Below are positions 30,271-41,075 of a stretch of DNA of 64,000 nucleotides, one piece after another. The notes under the pieces were generated by a model. That model was given only the letters and a program-made list of their open reading frames with translations. It searched no databases and was not told the origin of the DNA. The stretch is taken from positions 744,001 through 808,000 of the forward strand of contig NW_024468919.1 of the NCBI RefSeq assembly GCF_011745365.1, in the 5' to 3' direction. Each line of letters starts with the position of its first letter. Within the stretch, counting starts at the first letter, position 1. This DNA is from Cryphonectria parasitica EP155. Its lineage: Eukaryota; Ascomycota; Sordariomycetes; Diaporthales; Cryphonectriaceae. The translations under genes and the position numbers were made by a program.

Positions 30271-33171
30271 TCATCCACAGCAGGAATGGCAGTCCAAATG
30301 ACAGGATTTCAATCCATAATCAATTGTGATCTCTGTGCCACTTCGAATATCCTGAAGTGCCTCGACAGCCAGCATCTTTTGACCGGACACCCTCCGTTTT
30401 TTCAGGCCGGCGACCGCATGATCGGGACATGCGTGATTCAGAAGTCGGAAGCAGTTGCCCATTTCCGAGCAGTCGAGCTGGCAGTCGTCCATAGCGGCAG
30501 CCATATCATGGTTGCACGTTTTGGGGGGCACAAGCCTCCCGGTAAGGAAGCCTAGAAGGGTGCCCGCCTCGAATACAATAGCACCGAACTGGTTTGATAC
30601 CGCTTGGAGACCGAGACCCTTTCCGTGATATCTCTTGATTCGGATATTGTATTTTGGCAATCTTTGAAGAAGGCAATAGCATGTTGTATCGTTGCAAAAG
30701 TCGCATTGCTTTTCAGTATCTGATAAGATAGTAGGATTTCGTGCCGGTTCTGGGAAATTGTTTGCGTCAAATCTGTTTTCTCGTAAAGGCTTGAAAGGCT
30801 TTAAGTAAGATAACATCGTGCTCTCCTCCAAATCGCTAATAGGAAGTAGTTTTGGAGTTTCCCATCTGAAATGAATATCTTCAGCTCGCAGACTTTCTTG
30901 GAAAGCCTTACCGGTCGAGCAGATCGAGGTTGTATAATTACTCTTCTTTTTCAAGAGCTGATGGAAGGTCTGAAGCTGACCGTCGTCCAGGTCGAGATAC
31001 CGGTTCGGTGCTATATCGAAAGAATTGAATCGACCTGCAAGGATAAAGCATAGCACACCATCGAAATCTTCACCGCAGAGTCTTATCCACTTCTTGCCTC
31101 GACTGACCTGCCAGTCGTACTGGTGACTCGAGAGCCCGGATATCCGCAAGATATTTTTCTTCATATCGCTTTCCAGTCGAAGAGAACCTTGCTTATGATC
31201 AGCGCAAATTTTGGCCAAGAGATACTGATGAATCCGCGTCATGATCTTTGAGGTTTGCTGCCCCCGATTGAGAAGTATGAGATATCTAGCTGCGCTGAGG
31301 GTAGGGAGGTCTACGCCAGGCGGGCGTTGGAAATGCGAATGGCTGCTTCGAATTGAATCTTCTAGACTCGGCTCCCTTCTTGTATTGACCAAGTCGCAGA
31401 ATTGGCGAATAGCGTCCCTGCTTTGGACTGCATCGACCAATCTCTGGATATCGATACGAGCTCGTTCCAGATTACGCGCCATTTTTGGGCTTTTTGACGT
31501 ACGCTCAGCAGGGAGATTGTCTGGCGCTTTTCGTTTATGATCAGGCACCTGTGGTGATCGCGACGCGCTTGGCATAGGGTCGTTGGCATTAGATATGGGG
31601 TAAGGCGGAAATCTCTCTTCCGTACTGTCCCGTTCGACTGACGAGGATGAAGATTGTAACGTAGGAACCGAGGAGTGCTCAGACATTGCGGCCTGAGGCT
31701 GGCTTGATTCTTCGATATCAGAGACGGAGTCAGCTAAGACAGTAGAACGAGAGGTTATAGCTGATGAGTGCTTACGAGAATCGCGGTGTTCGTCTGAGGG
31801 AGAAACATGCGATGCGCATGTTGTCATTGATACTGGGCCATAAAGCTTTGCCGCGGCAGACATTTCGTTTTGTTCCCTGCTCCGGACGCCCGTGCCACTC
31901 TCGATCGCAGATATATTTGGGTACGATAAGGATGATAGGCCACATTCCTCGCAAGTCTTAGATAGCGCTAAGGGTAGCTCGTCCGGAAGCACAAAGTTGA
32001 TCGATATAGCGAAGCAAGTCGTCAAGTTGACGACTGCGTGATATTGCCGCGGCCCAGTAACTACGAGATCGCCAGGCCCAGCGCAAAGCAAATCGAACTT
32101 GATATCCTCAGCCTCCAGTCTCTGAGGAGAGATGAGTAGACATTGGTGTCGTATCCATTGATCGCATTTCGGAACAGGTCCGGCGTAAGTGCGTTTGATA
32201 AACCTTTCGAATTGCGTCGTGCTATTCTCCTGAATCATAATCCAAAGCTTATAACCTTGAATCGTCAAATTGCACGACCGCATGCTCGCATCTTCACAAT
32301 GAAATGCTGATCCGGAGTTCTGTTCGCCAGCATGCCAGTAGATCGAATTCACGCCCTTGAGATCGCCTAAAGTACGGAGGTTTCCTGGGTCAAGGAGGTG
32401 GTTGAAATGCCTAGTGAGCGGAGGCCCAACATAGTAGGGAATTGTATCGGCAGGAGGAGAGCGGAGCAGTTGATTAATATATGACTGAAGTTCCTTTGCC
32501 GGCTTTTGGGCTGGTAGTGTAAGGTCGGGGAATTTCCATGCCCGGATATCCCCGAGTGGATATAGTTTCACAGAGTCCCGTTTGAAGCGTTCATAGTTGA
32601 TAGCCAAAACCGACCAGCCTCGGGGTTTATATCGCAAAGACTTGACTCTTGTAGAGATTGCGGCAAAATCGGTTTGTTTGGGGTCTTCGAAATCGGAAAT
32701 CTTAATATACCCAGAGAAGTCGCGCTGCTGGATAATCTGAGAAAGACTTTGCACCATCTCTGAGCCGATTGCTTGGACAGGCAAGCGGTATGGTGGGTTT
32801 CCTTGAGCCCGGGAAGCTTCTTCACCGCTCTCGACAGCAGTGACCTGGGTGGTGGCTTGATTGCTTTTTCCGATAGTGCGCGTTGCGTTTGGTGTCGCGA
32901 ATGGTTCTGGTGATACAACACCATCCGACAAGGTCTTTCTACACTGAGTAAGCCATTGCTTGAAAGGCTGCCTCAGTGATTCATCAACCGTTTCCTGAAT
33001 GCGATTCTTCAGCTGCTGCCTGAGAGCCGCCAGGTCGTGGGGTCGGGTGCGACGCGGTCCTTGCCCATGGGCGGAGAACAGGTCTGAGTCCGCGATCGAT
33101 TCATGGAGTCGCGCCTCCATCTTGCTGATGAGGTCTTGGAAGGTGATTTGAAATTCTTGAAGAGGGTCCAT
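30271..33171 (-). CDS. JmjC-SET fusion protein (putative histone demethylase/methyltransferase)
   Basis: A single intron-free frame of 966 residues from ATG 33171. Residues about 265-410 form a JmjC domain: VNSIYWHAGEQNSGSAFHCE gives the iron ligands His291 and Glu293, the segment NLTIQGYKLWIMIQ follows, and QYHAVVNLTT supplies the distal His378. A disordered Ser-rich linker (about 410-600) contains a basic KRKAPDN-type patch. A Cys-rich pre-SET-like stretch (CDFCNDTTCYC, about 818-830) precedes a SET domain at about 845-955: HGKGLGLQAV, AGTLLGFLTG, GNCFRLLNHAC (His913 in the NH motif) and GTEITIDYG. CHLDCHSCC follows as a post-SET cluster. JmjC enzymes remove and SET enzymes add methyl groups on histone lysines. 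Substrates are not predictable. The frame is long and undamaged, so it is probably functional. Confidence 0.85.
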   Translation of the reverse strand: MDPLQEFQITFQDLISKMEARLHESIADSDLFSAHGQGPRRTRPHDLAALRQQLKNRIQETVDESLRQPFKQWLTQCRKTLSDGVVSPEPFATPNATRTIGKSNQATTQVTAVESGEEASRAQGNPPYRLPVQAIGSEMVQSLSQIIQQRDFSGYIKISDFEDPKQTDFAAISTRVKSLRYKPRGWSVLAINYERFKRDSVKLYPLGDIRAWKFPDLTLPAQKPAKELQSYINQLLRSPPADTIPYYVGPPLTRHFNHLLDPGNLRTLGDLKGVNSIYWHAGEQNSGSAFHCEDASMRSCNLTIQGYKLWIMIQENSTTQFERFIKRTYAGPVPKCDQWIRHQCLLISPQRLEAEDIKFDLLCAGPGDLVVTGPRQYHAVVNLTTCFAISINFVLPDELPLALSKTCEECGLSSLSYPNISAIESGTGVRSREQNEMSAAAKLYGPVSMTTCASHVSPSDEHRDSRKHSSAITSRSTVLADSVSDIEESSQPQAAMSEHSSVPTLQSSSSSVERDSTEERFPPYPISNANDPMPSASRSPQVPDHKRKAPDNLPAERTSKSPKMARNLERARIDIQRLVDAVQSRDAIRQFCDLVNTRREPSLEDSIRSSHSHFQRPPGVDLPTLSAARYLILLNRGQQTSKIMTRIHQYLLAKICADHKQGSLRLESDMKKNILRISGLSSHQYDWQVSRGKKWIRLCGEDFDGVLCFILAGRFNSFDIAPNRYLDLDDGQLQTFHQLLKKKSNYTTSICSTGKAFQESLRAEDIHFRWETPKLLPISDLEESTMLSYLKPFKPLRENRFDANNFPEPARNPTILSDTEKQCDFCNDTTCYCLLQRLPKYNIRIKRYHGKGLGLQAVSNQFGAIVFEAGTLLGFLTGRLVPPKTCNHDMAAAMDDCQLDCSEMGNCFRLLNHACPDHAVAGLKKRRVSGQKMLAVEALQDIRSGTEITIDYGLKSCHLDCHSCCG

Positions 33172-33660
33172 CCTTATGTCGTGACCAAGTAGCCCGGGTG
33201 GTGAACTATGAAGTGATATTTCTTGCAAGATGAAGGTTATGCATAGGCGCTATTAGAGCAGGCGGCTGAGGTGGGGAGGGGAGGAAAGGGACAACGCATG
33301 GCCGCTAATGCACAACTCTGCTAGTGGCCTGTGCACGCAAGTCCACATATCACTGCAGTCCAATCAGACCATGTCTCGCGCAAGCGGGCGTACTTGCGGC
33401 AACGTCGAACACAATACGATTCTTGCAAAATGATATTGGAAATGCCTCCTCCGACCGTAATTTGGAACCCTCGCTACTCCGCTTGGAAGCGGCATCGGAA
33501 ATCGTCCGCAGGCCTGATAGCAATATTTTCCTAGCTTGTAGAAGATATCGCTGTTCCAGACAACCTCTCCTTTTCCTTCCCTCGTATGTGTATGCAAAAA
33601 AGCCTTCCCGGTGACCGGCGCTACCGGTTATGATGGAGCTTCCTTCTCCGGTGTGAATAG
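33172..33660. other. No confident gene
   Basis: The upstream region of the JmjC-SET gene. Plus-strand frames at 33324-33614 overlap a minus-strand frame; neither is convincing, although the plus frame could belong with the open segment that follows. Confidence 0.4.
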
Positions 33661-34086
33661 AGAACTGAGGGTCAGCTCCAGTGCTCGTTTGTAGACGACG
33701 ACCACACATGGGCTACGGCTGGAAGCTCGCAATTTCTCAGACTTCCCGATATATTAGTCTACGTTAGTGGAACTACGCTCTATCAGGGTCGCTCAACTAT
33801 TCTTCCAGTTTTATCGGAATATCATCAACGTCGTAATGATGTCAGCAATATGCCATTGCCAGATGCTGACGCTTTCAAGCATAAACACTTCAGCTGGTGG
33901 AGGATACGGGATTCGAACATTGTGAGAATACTTATAACAATTGGCGTTCTGACAATCCCGCTTCAAGATCAACATGGTGGTGTACTATTTATGCAGAAGC
34001 CAGATGCTTTAGATACTATATTACATACTCCTCGGACTCATGAGCTCTCAAGTAAGCTCGACTGCTTACAGACTCTTATTCCATAG
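33661..34086 (+). other. Open 141-codon plus-strand segment without ATG start, possible exon or relic
   Basis: After a TAG at 33658-33660 the plus strand is open to TAA... at 34084-34086, reading protein-like text: DDDHTWATAGSSQFLRLPDI, TTLYQGRSTILPVLSEYHQ, DADAFKHKHFSWWRIRDSN and TIGVLTIPLQDQHGG. The balanced composition looks coding. The first in-frame ATG (33850) is internal, and the preceding GAATAG could be a splice acceptor. I know no family for it. Its 3' end overlaps the end of the minus-strand gene at 34076 by 11 bp. Confidence 0.35.
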
Positions 34087-35578
34087 AATTCTTAGAACGT
34101 TCTCCAATGAACAGGCCGTCCAGCAGGTCTTTGTGCATACGACAGACTTTCTCTTCTGATACCGAGACCAAACGTTCTTCCATATTCAAGCCCTTAAATA
34201 AGCGATTGCATTCATTCCATTCCAACAACACTGGCAAGTTTTGTATGCCACCAGGTCGCACAAACACCTGAAGCGAATCGTATAACTTGTTTTCGAAAAT
34301 AGCGTCGATATCGACAGACGTAGAACTATCAGTTCGGAACTCTTTGGACCATTTGGCCCAGTAGAAATCGAAACAACCTTCGGCAACCCGAAATTTGTCG
34401 AAGCGAACATGGACCTCTTTTGCTGCATATCGCCGTAGCATCTTACTGGGACTCGCTTGAAGCCCAGGAGATTCCAGTTTTGACGCCGGCCTCTTCCTGC
34501 TCGTTCTCTGAACTTGTGATTCGTTGTCAATCACCTTGTTGGCAGAGGTGCGTTGGTATTGTCGGCTCCTGGCAGCGCCTCGGTATCTCAGCTCAGAAGA
34601 TCGAGGCAATTCTCTTTGCTCCTGCATTGAGCGAGACTTGGATACACACAATACAGGCTGTGCAGGATCGTCGTCACCTGTCAGATCGATGGCATTGGTG
34701 ACAGTAGACCCAGGAATCAAACTCGTGCCTTGAGCGCGTAAATCGGTACCACGGACATCCGGCTTAAGTGCAAATACCGTGTTGAAATAGGGAGCCGTGT
34801 TTCGAAGAGAGCTAGGAGGGCGGACAATCGTTGCTTGAGGGCTGCTATGTGATGGCTGTTGTTTCGAAGCATTGCAACTTGTTGAGATAACGTCATCTTC
34901 TCCTTGGTTGTTGATGCTTGTTTCAGCGGCACACTCGCTGGGGCGAGCGTCGATATCCGGAAGAGATGCACTCAAGTGACGCATTTCTCTAATATTCTTG
35001 CAAGTACTGGTCGTAGAATCTCGTGGCTCAAAATCGCAGGTTTAGGACACACTGCCACTCGTCGAAGAGATCATGGCGTCAGAAACGGCGCTGAAGGGGT
35101 CCTCGTTCCAGACAGACTCAGTGGTATCCCGACAACCGATAGCTATCTCAGGTTTGAGCAAGGAAAGCTCACTGTCGCCGCTTGGCACGAAGACTTGCGA
35201 ATCGACAGCACTCAACCCTTGGCGCGCCACGAGCATATCCTCGATCTCAATAGCCCGGGATGTGTTCCTGGAACAGGTGACAAGATCCAGTAGCGTGCCA
35301 CCAGTCTCATGATCCCACCAGTCGTCTTTAACCTGCTTGATCACGGTCTCAATGAGATCCAAGAAAGTGTCGTCTGCCGCTTCGATCGAAAGATTGAACG
35401 CCTCTTGACATTCGATCGCGAAATCCAGGTCCCCTCCAGCGATGCAAGAGCTGTCGTGGGCTAGCTCCGCGCCAGCATCGCTGGCTTGTTGAGATCGAAG
35501 ATAGGAGCGGAAGCCTCTTTGTGCTCCGGGCTTGCGTTCGTTGTCAAGAAGTGCATGGTGTCTGTTGCGAAGAGTTCT
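34076..35578 (-). CDS. Unrecognised nuclear-type protein, at least two exons
   Basis: I do not recognise the family. The minus strand is open from about 35578 (just after a TTACCACAG acceptor) to 35053, then from about 34986 to the stop at 34076, giving some 478 residues. A 66-nt intron between them fits the frame, although its acceptor (GAG) is weak. A further 5' exon with the start codon should lie above 35.58 kb but is not resolved. The upstream part is acidic (IEAADDTFLDLIETVIKQVK). The downstream part carries NAIDLTGDDD, which resembles a SUMO-interacting motif (hydrophobic core plus acidic run), then a basic RTSRKRPASK patch. A folded-looking C-terminus follows (RFDKFRVAEGCFDFYWAKW). 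It is oriented like the JmjC-SET gene downstream, about 900 bp away; nuclear function is an inference. Confidence 0.5.
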
Positions 35579-36580
35579 CTGTGGTAATGGAAACTAAATG
35601 AAGACTCGTTTGGAGCTGACCAGGCGTTGAAGCTACATCAGAAAGCCAGCTGTTGGTGCTGGGGACCCCACGCAAGCGACAGGCCAAAAGTTGCCGGAGC
35701 AACACGGAGCAGGACGACTGCCATGCCGTGCAGAATTTCACTCATAGTGCTGGGCGAGGACTTCAACTACTCGCCTCCGGCCCGCCGGAACACGATGCGT
35801 TTGAGAAGCGGCTCGCAGGGTTTTTTTTTTGGGGGGGGGGGGTGGGGGGCGCAGTCAGGAGGGGCATCTACTACGTAGCTACCCTGGCAATTGGTGTGCT
35901 TCCGGCTTGTCACTAGGCCTCGCGATTCTGATCTTTGTCATTTGATTTCAATGTCTACATATGGTCAAATGGTCTTGTGTAAACCCGTTTCAGTCTATGA
36001 CGCTGTAGTCTATGTGAACTAATATGAATAGTATTCGTCAAACCACTGACGATCAATGGGCCTGGTCGAAGATTCTAGTTCAGTTTGCACGACCATCTAC
36101 TTGAAGATGAGCGATGAAACATGGCTCCAAGGTATATCTCTACTGGACACGCTCTCGAGTGCGTCCAGAGACAACATAATTACGTTTTTGTTGGGTTGGA
36201 ATAATTACTGCACCTTACTTGTGCAACATATCTTTCGGTAGCGAGTGCTTCACATAATCTTCACATTGCAACACAGGCAGTAAATGTGATGGCAATCTGT
36301 CACTTTTGGTTGGTATAAGCCTTGACTTGTCGAAAATCATGAATCAATCCTTTCCTTACCTACGCCCTAGCCATTAGCCTCCCTTTGTTCCTTCTGCTTC
36401 TCTCTCGCGTACGGGTGCGCTCTGGTCGGAATGTCCTGTACTCCCTAGGGCCAGCCTCCTGAAGGCATTGTTTCGGCCCTGTCTGTCCAGTGATCATGCG
36501 TATGGTTGTGGCGGCTCAAGTCTCTCGAGAGTCGGTCATCGACACGGCCGCGGGGTACTTGAGGGGTACTCGAGGGGCAC
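35579..36580. other. Intergenic with a T9G11-type homopolymer tract
   Basis: No supported gene beyond a possible 5' exon of the minus-strand gene near 35.6-35.75 kb. The plus strand has a T run passing directly into long G runs at about 35821-35847. The region marks the change from accessory to housekeeping genes. Confidence 0.45.
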
Positions 36581-38182
36581 TCATTTCTTCTCGGCCGCAA
36601 ACTTTTGATGGATGGCCCTAATCTGCTCCTCGACGCTCACCGCCTGTTGCTGATTCCCGGGCGCCAAGCTGTTGTCCTCCTGGTGCATGTCGAGGGGGCT
36701 GACAGCGATCTTCTTGCGTCGCCCGGCCTCTTCCTCGGACAAAGGCATTCCGGTATCATCAAACACATCGTTGCGCTGGCTGGCAAAGCGCTTGAGATTG
36801 TTTGCCACATCTGACGTCGACAAGTTCGTCGTGGCATAGCGTGACTCGGCCTTGGCCTTCTGTTCCTTCCACCTCGGGTCCAGCAGCTCGATGCGCATGT
36901 GCTCCTGCAGCTCGCCGATAGCCACCTGCTGGTTGCAGTTCGGGCAAATTGCCATCTGTTGCCCTGCCTTGTTCCGCCCCGTTGTTCTTGGCACGGGCGC
37001 ATCCCTAATCTTGACGGGCCCGACGCCCCCTCTGGCCTCGGCCTGCGCCTGCTTCATGCGCGCCCGAGCCTGCTCCCGCTCCGCTATCGCCTGTGCTGCC
37101 TCGTCCTCTTCAGGACCTGCTCGCCCAGCGTTCGGTGGCGTGGACGTGGGCATGGGCAGCTCGACAGCTGGGCGGGACTCTGGTTGTGGTGTCGGTGCCG
37201 GGGCCGGGTGGACCGGAAGGGTTTGTTGCGCGGCTGGTAACGGGCTGTCATCGAAGGGCATAGCCTCCTCGAGGCGGAGGTTGGAGCTGATGGCCATCCT
37301 GTTCTTGTCCTCCAGCGAGGCGTACTGCAGGTCGTTGAGCGTCGTCGGGGGTGGTAAGTCAACCTGGTCATCAAACTCGGTGAACGTGATCGTCTCGACC
37401 ACCACGAAATCGTTCCAGTCGATGCGCGCAAACTCGAGCTTCTGCTCCTCCTCCTCCTCCTCCTTCCGGATCCTCTCTGCTTCCTGGAACCGCGCCCATT
37501 CAGCCCTCTGCTTAGCGCGTGCGAGCACATGATACCTGTCATCAATATCCTTTTGCAGTGCCTCCATGCGCTCCTGTTGGGCCTTGCTGCCTTCTCCTAT
37601 GCCGGCCTCCCGCAGCAATATAGAGTATTGATCGACCATGTGCTGGAAGTAATTGTGGAAGGTGTGGTTTTGGATGAGAAACTGGAACTGCGGGTTACTG
37701 GTCTCCTTCTGCGCCAGCGCCGTCATGAACTGTCGGCCGTTTCTCGCAACGAACAGCGCCGTGAGCCGCAGGATCTCGAGGTCCTTCTGGTTGATGCGCG
37801 GCATACGCGCCGAGAAATGGAAGTCGGGAGGTTTCGGTGGACCTTTGGGCTCCTCCTCTGCAGGCAAAACCTTGCCTTCCCCAGGCTGCTGACCGGCGGT
37901 AGGAACGTGGCCATCCTTGTGCTCTTGTTTGCGCCATTCGTAGTAGGCACTGTAGGGATCGGATTCGCTCAACAAGAAGCTAAACTTGGGATTGGCGCCC
38001 TGGCTCTCGCGTATTCGGACCTCGAAATTCACTCCACGACGAGCTACAAAGCTGGCTGTTTTCTCGATGGCCTCACGGATCTCGCCAGGCGGAGGGATGA
38101 CGAGGCCAGGGGGCGGCTTGGACTTATCGCCGACGGTTGCCACTGCCGGGGACCCAGCATCGCCATTGGGGGTGGTCGCCAT
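36581..38182 (-). CDS. PRP21: Splicing factor 3A subunit 1 (SF3A1/Prp21)
   Basis: An intron-free frame of 533 residues from ATG 38182. Two SURP (SWAP) modules are clear: IREAIEKTASFVARRGVNFE to YSAYYEWRKQE (about 35-88), and EILRLTALFVARNGRQFMTA to FHNYFQHMVDQY (about 135-190). The second binds SF3A3/Prp9 in known complexes. A charged helix (KEEEEEEQKLEFARIDWNDF) and the PRP21-type DFVVVETITF region follow. CPNCNQQVAIGELQEHMRIE then leads to LLDPRWKEQKAK, the family's conserved Cys-bearing block. Like other fungal members it lacks the ubiquitin-like domain of the animal protein. SF3A is part of the U2 snRNP that recognises the branch site, in line with the many introns seen here. It shares a 656-bp divergent intergenic region with the lysine gene. 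Confidence 0.95.
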   Translation of the reverse strand: MATTPNGDAGSPAVATVGDKSKPPPGLVIPPPGEIREAIEKTASFVARRGVNFEVRIRESQGANPKFSFLLSESDPYSAYYEWRKQEHKDGHVPTAGQQPGEGKVLPAEEEPKGPPKPPDFHFSARMPRINQKDLEILRLTALFVARNGRQFMTALAQKETSNPQFQFLIQNHTFHNYFQHMVDQYSILLREAGIGEGSKAQQERMEALQKDIDDRYHVLARAKQRAEWARFQEAERIRKEEEEEEQKLEFARIDWNDFVVVETITFTEFDDQVDLPPPTTLNDLQYASLEDKNRMAISSNLRLEEAMPFDDSPLPAAQQTLPVHPAPAPTPQPESRPAVELPMPTSTPPNAGRAGPEEDEAAQAIAEREQARARMKQAQAEARGGVGPVKIRDAPVPRTTGRNKAGQQMAICPNCNQQVAIGELQEHMRIELLDPRWKEQKAKAESRYATTNLSTSDVANNLKRFASQRNDVFDDTGMPLSEEEAGRRKKIAVSPLDMHQEDNSLAPGNQQQAVSVEEQIRAIHQKFAAEKK

Positions 38183-38838
38183 GCCTCGAGGGATGCTATA
38201 CGATGGCGGGTAAAAGAATGAGGGAAGTTAGTCGCTGGAGCGAAGGGACACATGGAGGGATGAGTTGTTTGGGGAGCAGGGAAGGTGCTTTTGTGAATTC
38301 GCGACAAAAGTTAGGGACGTGTTTTTTGGTAGTGCAGGGGGGGCGGTAAGGTTTCCGGCAGGCAGCAGAAAGTGGAAGGCTTAGCGCTGTTGAAGCTTAG
38401 CATGGTACCCCTCTGTTGCACCTACCATAATCAGTAATTACATCTGACCAACATGAACTTGAACATGAGCAGGAGCAGGCTGACCTGTTCTGTACAGTAC
38501 TCAGGCATCCAACCCGTGAGAACGAGGACCCGTGAATGAATTTCATGTCTTTTAGATATGTGAGGGCTTACATGTGCCAAAGTTGCATTCACCTATGTAG
38601 TGCAGGGAACGTATGTAAAACTACATCATGGAGATGTGCTGACTCATCGGGCCTGGAAGAATACATGCCCGAACTGGGTTACAAGCTTGTACTGGCCGAC
38701 ATCGGCTAGCAGTCATCATAGCAGTAAAACTTTCAACCAAAGGCTGGACAGCTTCGATTCAGACAAGACACTGCAACAACTTGTCCTACAAGAAATACCT
38801 CTGCGTCTAACTCAGATCCGCCAGGAAAAGATCCCATC
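38183..38838. promoter_or_regulatory. Divergent intergenic region between SF3A1 and LYS9
   Basis: 656 bp separate the two start codons, which point away from each other. No coding frame of note lies here, so it should hold both promoters. I see no clear TATA box or a known lysine-pathway operator. Confidence 0.5.
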
Positions 38839-41075
38839 ATGGCGTCCCACAAGTAAGCAAAACAATCAATCAACCAATCATCTTCTCTGCGTTAGAGAGA
38901 CTCACTCGCTCACGGTGTTATGTTCATTTCTACAGGGTGTTGATGCTCGGCGCTGGTTTCGTCACCCGTCCAACCCTCGATATCCTTTCCGAGTCAGGCA
39001 TTTCTGTCACTGTCGGTATGGTTCTTCCTCTCTTTTCCCAGACGTCAAGCTCATTACCCTGCGATCGATCAATTGACACTCCTGCACAGCTTGCAGAACC
39101 CTCGAGTCCGCCAAGTCACTCTCGGCTGGTGTCAAGAATGCCATCCCTATTTCCCTCGACGTTACTAACGATCAGGCCCTGGACGCCGAGCTTGCGAAGC
39201 ACGACCTCGTCATCAGCCTGATCCCTTACACCTTCCATGCCACCGTCATCAAGTCTGCCATCCGACAGAAGAAGCACGTTGTCACCACGAGCTACGTCTC
39301 GCCCGCTATGCTGGAGCTCGACCAGCAATGCAAGGATGCCGGTATAACTGTCATGAACGAGATCGGTCTGGGTAGGTTCTCCCCGCCCTTTGCTCCCAGG
39401 GACGTCCCTTGCGAACCAACAACTAATTCTTATATAGACCCGGGTATCGACCATCTCTGTAAGCTATTCCTCCGGACAAAATGCGTTGAGTGCATGGCAT
39501 TAATTTCTTCCAGATGCTGTCAAGACTATCGAAGAAGTTCACAAGGAGGGCGGAAAGATTACGTCTTTCCTGTCGTACTGTGGAGGTCTCCCTGCCCCAG
39601 AGAGCTCTGGAAACCCATTGGGATACAAGTTCTCCTGGTATGTTTCGCCACAGTGTTTGGACGTGTTCGAAGTTCAAAATTCTGACACAGAACGCTTTCA
39701 GGTCACCCCGCGGTGTTCTTCTCGCCCTGCGAAATGCTGCTAGCTTCTACCGAGATGGGAAGGTTGTCAACGTGGCAGGCCCAGGTAAGGAACCCACGCA
39801 CGCGCTCAGCAGTCCGCGTCTTGGAATTACTCCGAGCATGACCCGACCTTGTCCAGAAGAACCACAGGCTAACGTGCAGCCTCACAGATCTGATGGCTAC
39901 CGCTAAGCCATACCGCATCTATCCAGGTCCGCAACTCTCCTGTCTACGATGTGCCGAAGGCCGTGCATCTCTCTTTCTATTACTGTAATACTGACATTCT
40001 GGCCTTGCAGGATTCAACCTTGTCGCATATCCCAACAGAGATTCAACCCCGTACAAGGAGCGCTATAACATCCCGGAGGCCCAGACCATCATTAGGTACA
40101 CATATTAGGACGTCAGACGCTTAGTGGTTTGAATACATAATTGACTCAAGTCTAGGGGTACTCTGCGCTATGCCGGCTTCCCAGAATTCGTCAAGGTTCT
40201 CGTCGATATTGGCTTCCTCGACGATACCGAACGAGCCTCCTGCAAGGAACCCAAGCCCTGGAACCAGATCACACAGGATGTTCTTGCTGCTTCATCCTCG
40301 GACGAGGCGGAGCTTATCAAGGCCATCTCCGCCAAGAGCACGTTCCACGACGATGAGCAGAAGGAGCATATCCTGGCCGGTATGAGATGGCTTGGAATGT
40401 TCTCGTCACAGAAGGTAAGTCACCGTCCTTGTCTTCTGCGTTTCTACTCGCCCAAGACTGCGCTGGCAAGGTGCAGGCGTGTATTAGACACGGAGCGGGT
40501 TTAGCATAGGCAGGTATCACTAACACTTATGGGCCTGAAGATCACTCCACGAGGAAACCCCCTGGATACCATCTGTGCCACCCTCGAGCAGAAGATGCAG
40601 TTTGGCGAGGGAGAACGGGATCTTGTCATGTAAGTGGACTGTCCAAGGTAGCCATCACGAGAAACACAATGCTGACACAGCACAGTCTTCAGCACAAGTT
40701 CGAGGTGGAGTTGAAGGATGGTAGCAAGCAAACCAGACTCTCCACCCTCTGCGAGTACGGCAGCACTGAGGCCGGTGGATACTCAGCGATGGCCAAGCTT
40801 GGTGAGCATCGGAACTCGAATAAATGATTGTGTGTTAAGCTAACTAGTCCCAGTTGGTGTCCCATGCGCGGTTGCCGTCAAGCAAGTTCTGGATGGAACC
40901 CTCGCCGAGAAGGGCGTTCTCGCTCCAATGAACAGCAAGATCAACGATCCTCTGATAAAGGAGCTCAAGGAGGTGAGTAGCAGCTCCCCGAACAGCACGG
41001 AGCTTCGATACGCTAATCTACATATTTCTTTTCCAGAAGTACGGAATTGCCTGCAAGGAGGAGATCGTCGCATGA
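38839..41075 (+). CDS. LYS9: Saccharopine dehydrogenase (NADP+, L-glutamate-forming), saccharopine reductase
   Basis: Thirteen exons give 449 residues with all phases closed: 38839-38852, 38936-39015, 39090-39371, 39438-39458, 39514-39637, 39702-39784, 39888-39926, 40011-40095, 40156-40414, 40541-40629, 40686-40801, 40854-40972 and 41037-41075. It condenses aminoadipate semialdehyde with glutamate to saccharopine in the fungal alpha-aminoadipate lysine pathway. [20 protein letters not shown] is the Rossmann dinucleotide-binding start. [17 protein letters not shown] and NEIGLDPGIDHLYAVKTIEE are strongly conserved blocks, as are [20 protein letters not shown] and [12 protein letters not shown]. 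The ending [13 protein letters not shown] fits. The fourth exon is only 21 nt, coding for the DPGIDHL stretch. No defect is seen. Confidence 0.96.

Noticed and set aside
33890..33935. T-arm-like sequence GGGATTCGAAC suggesting a minus-strand tRNA
   Set aside because: The T stem does not pair and no D arm, anticodon arm or acceptor stem can be built; it also lies in a protein-like open segment.
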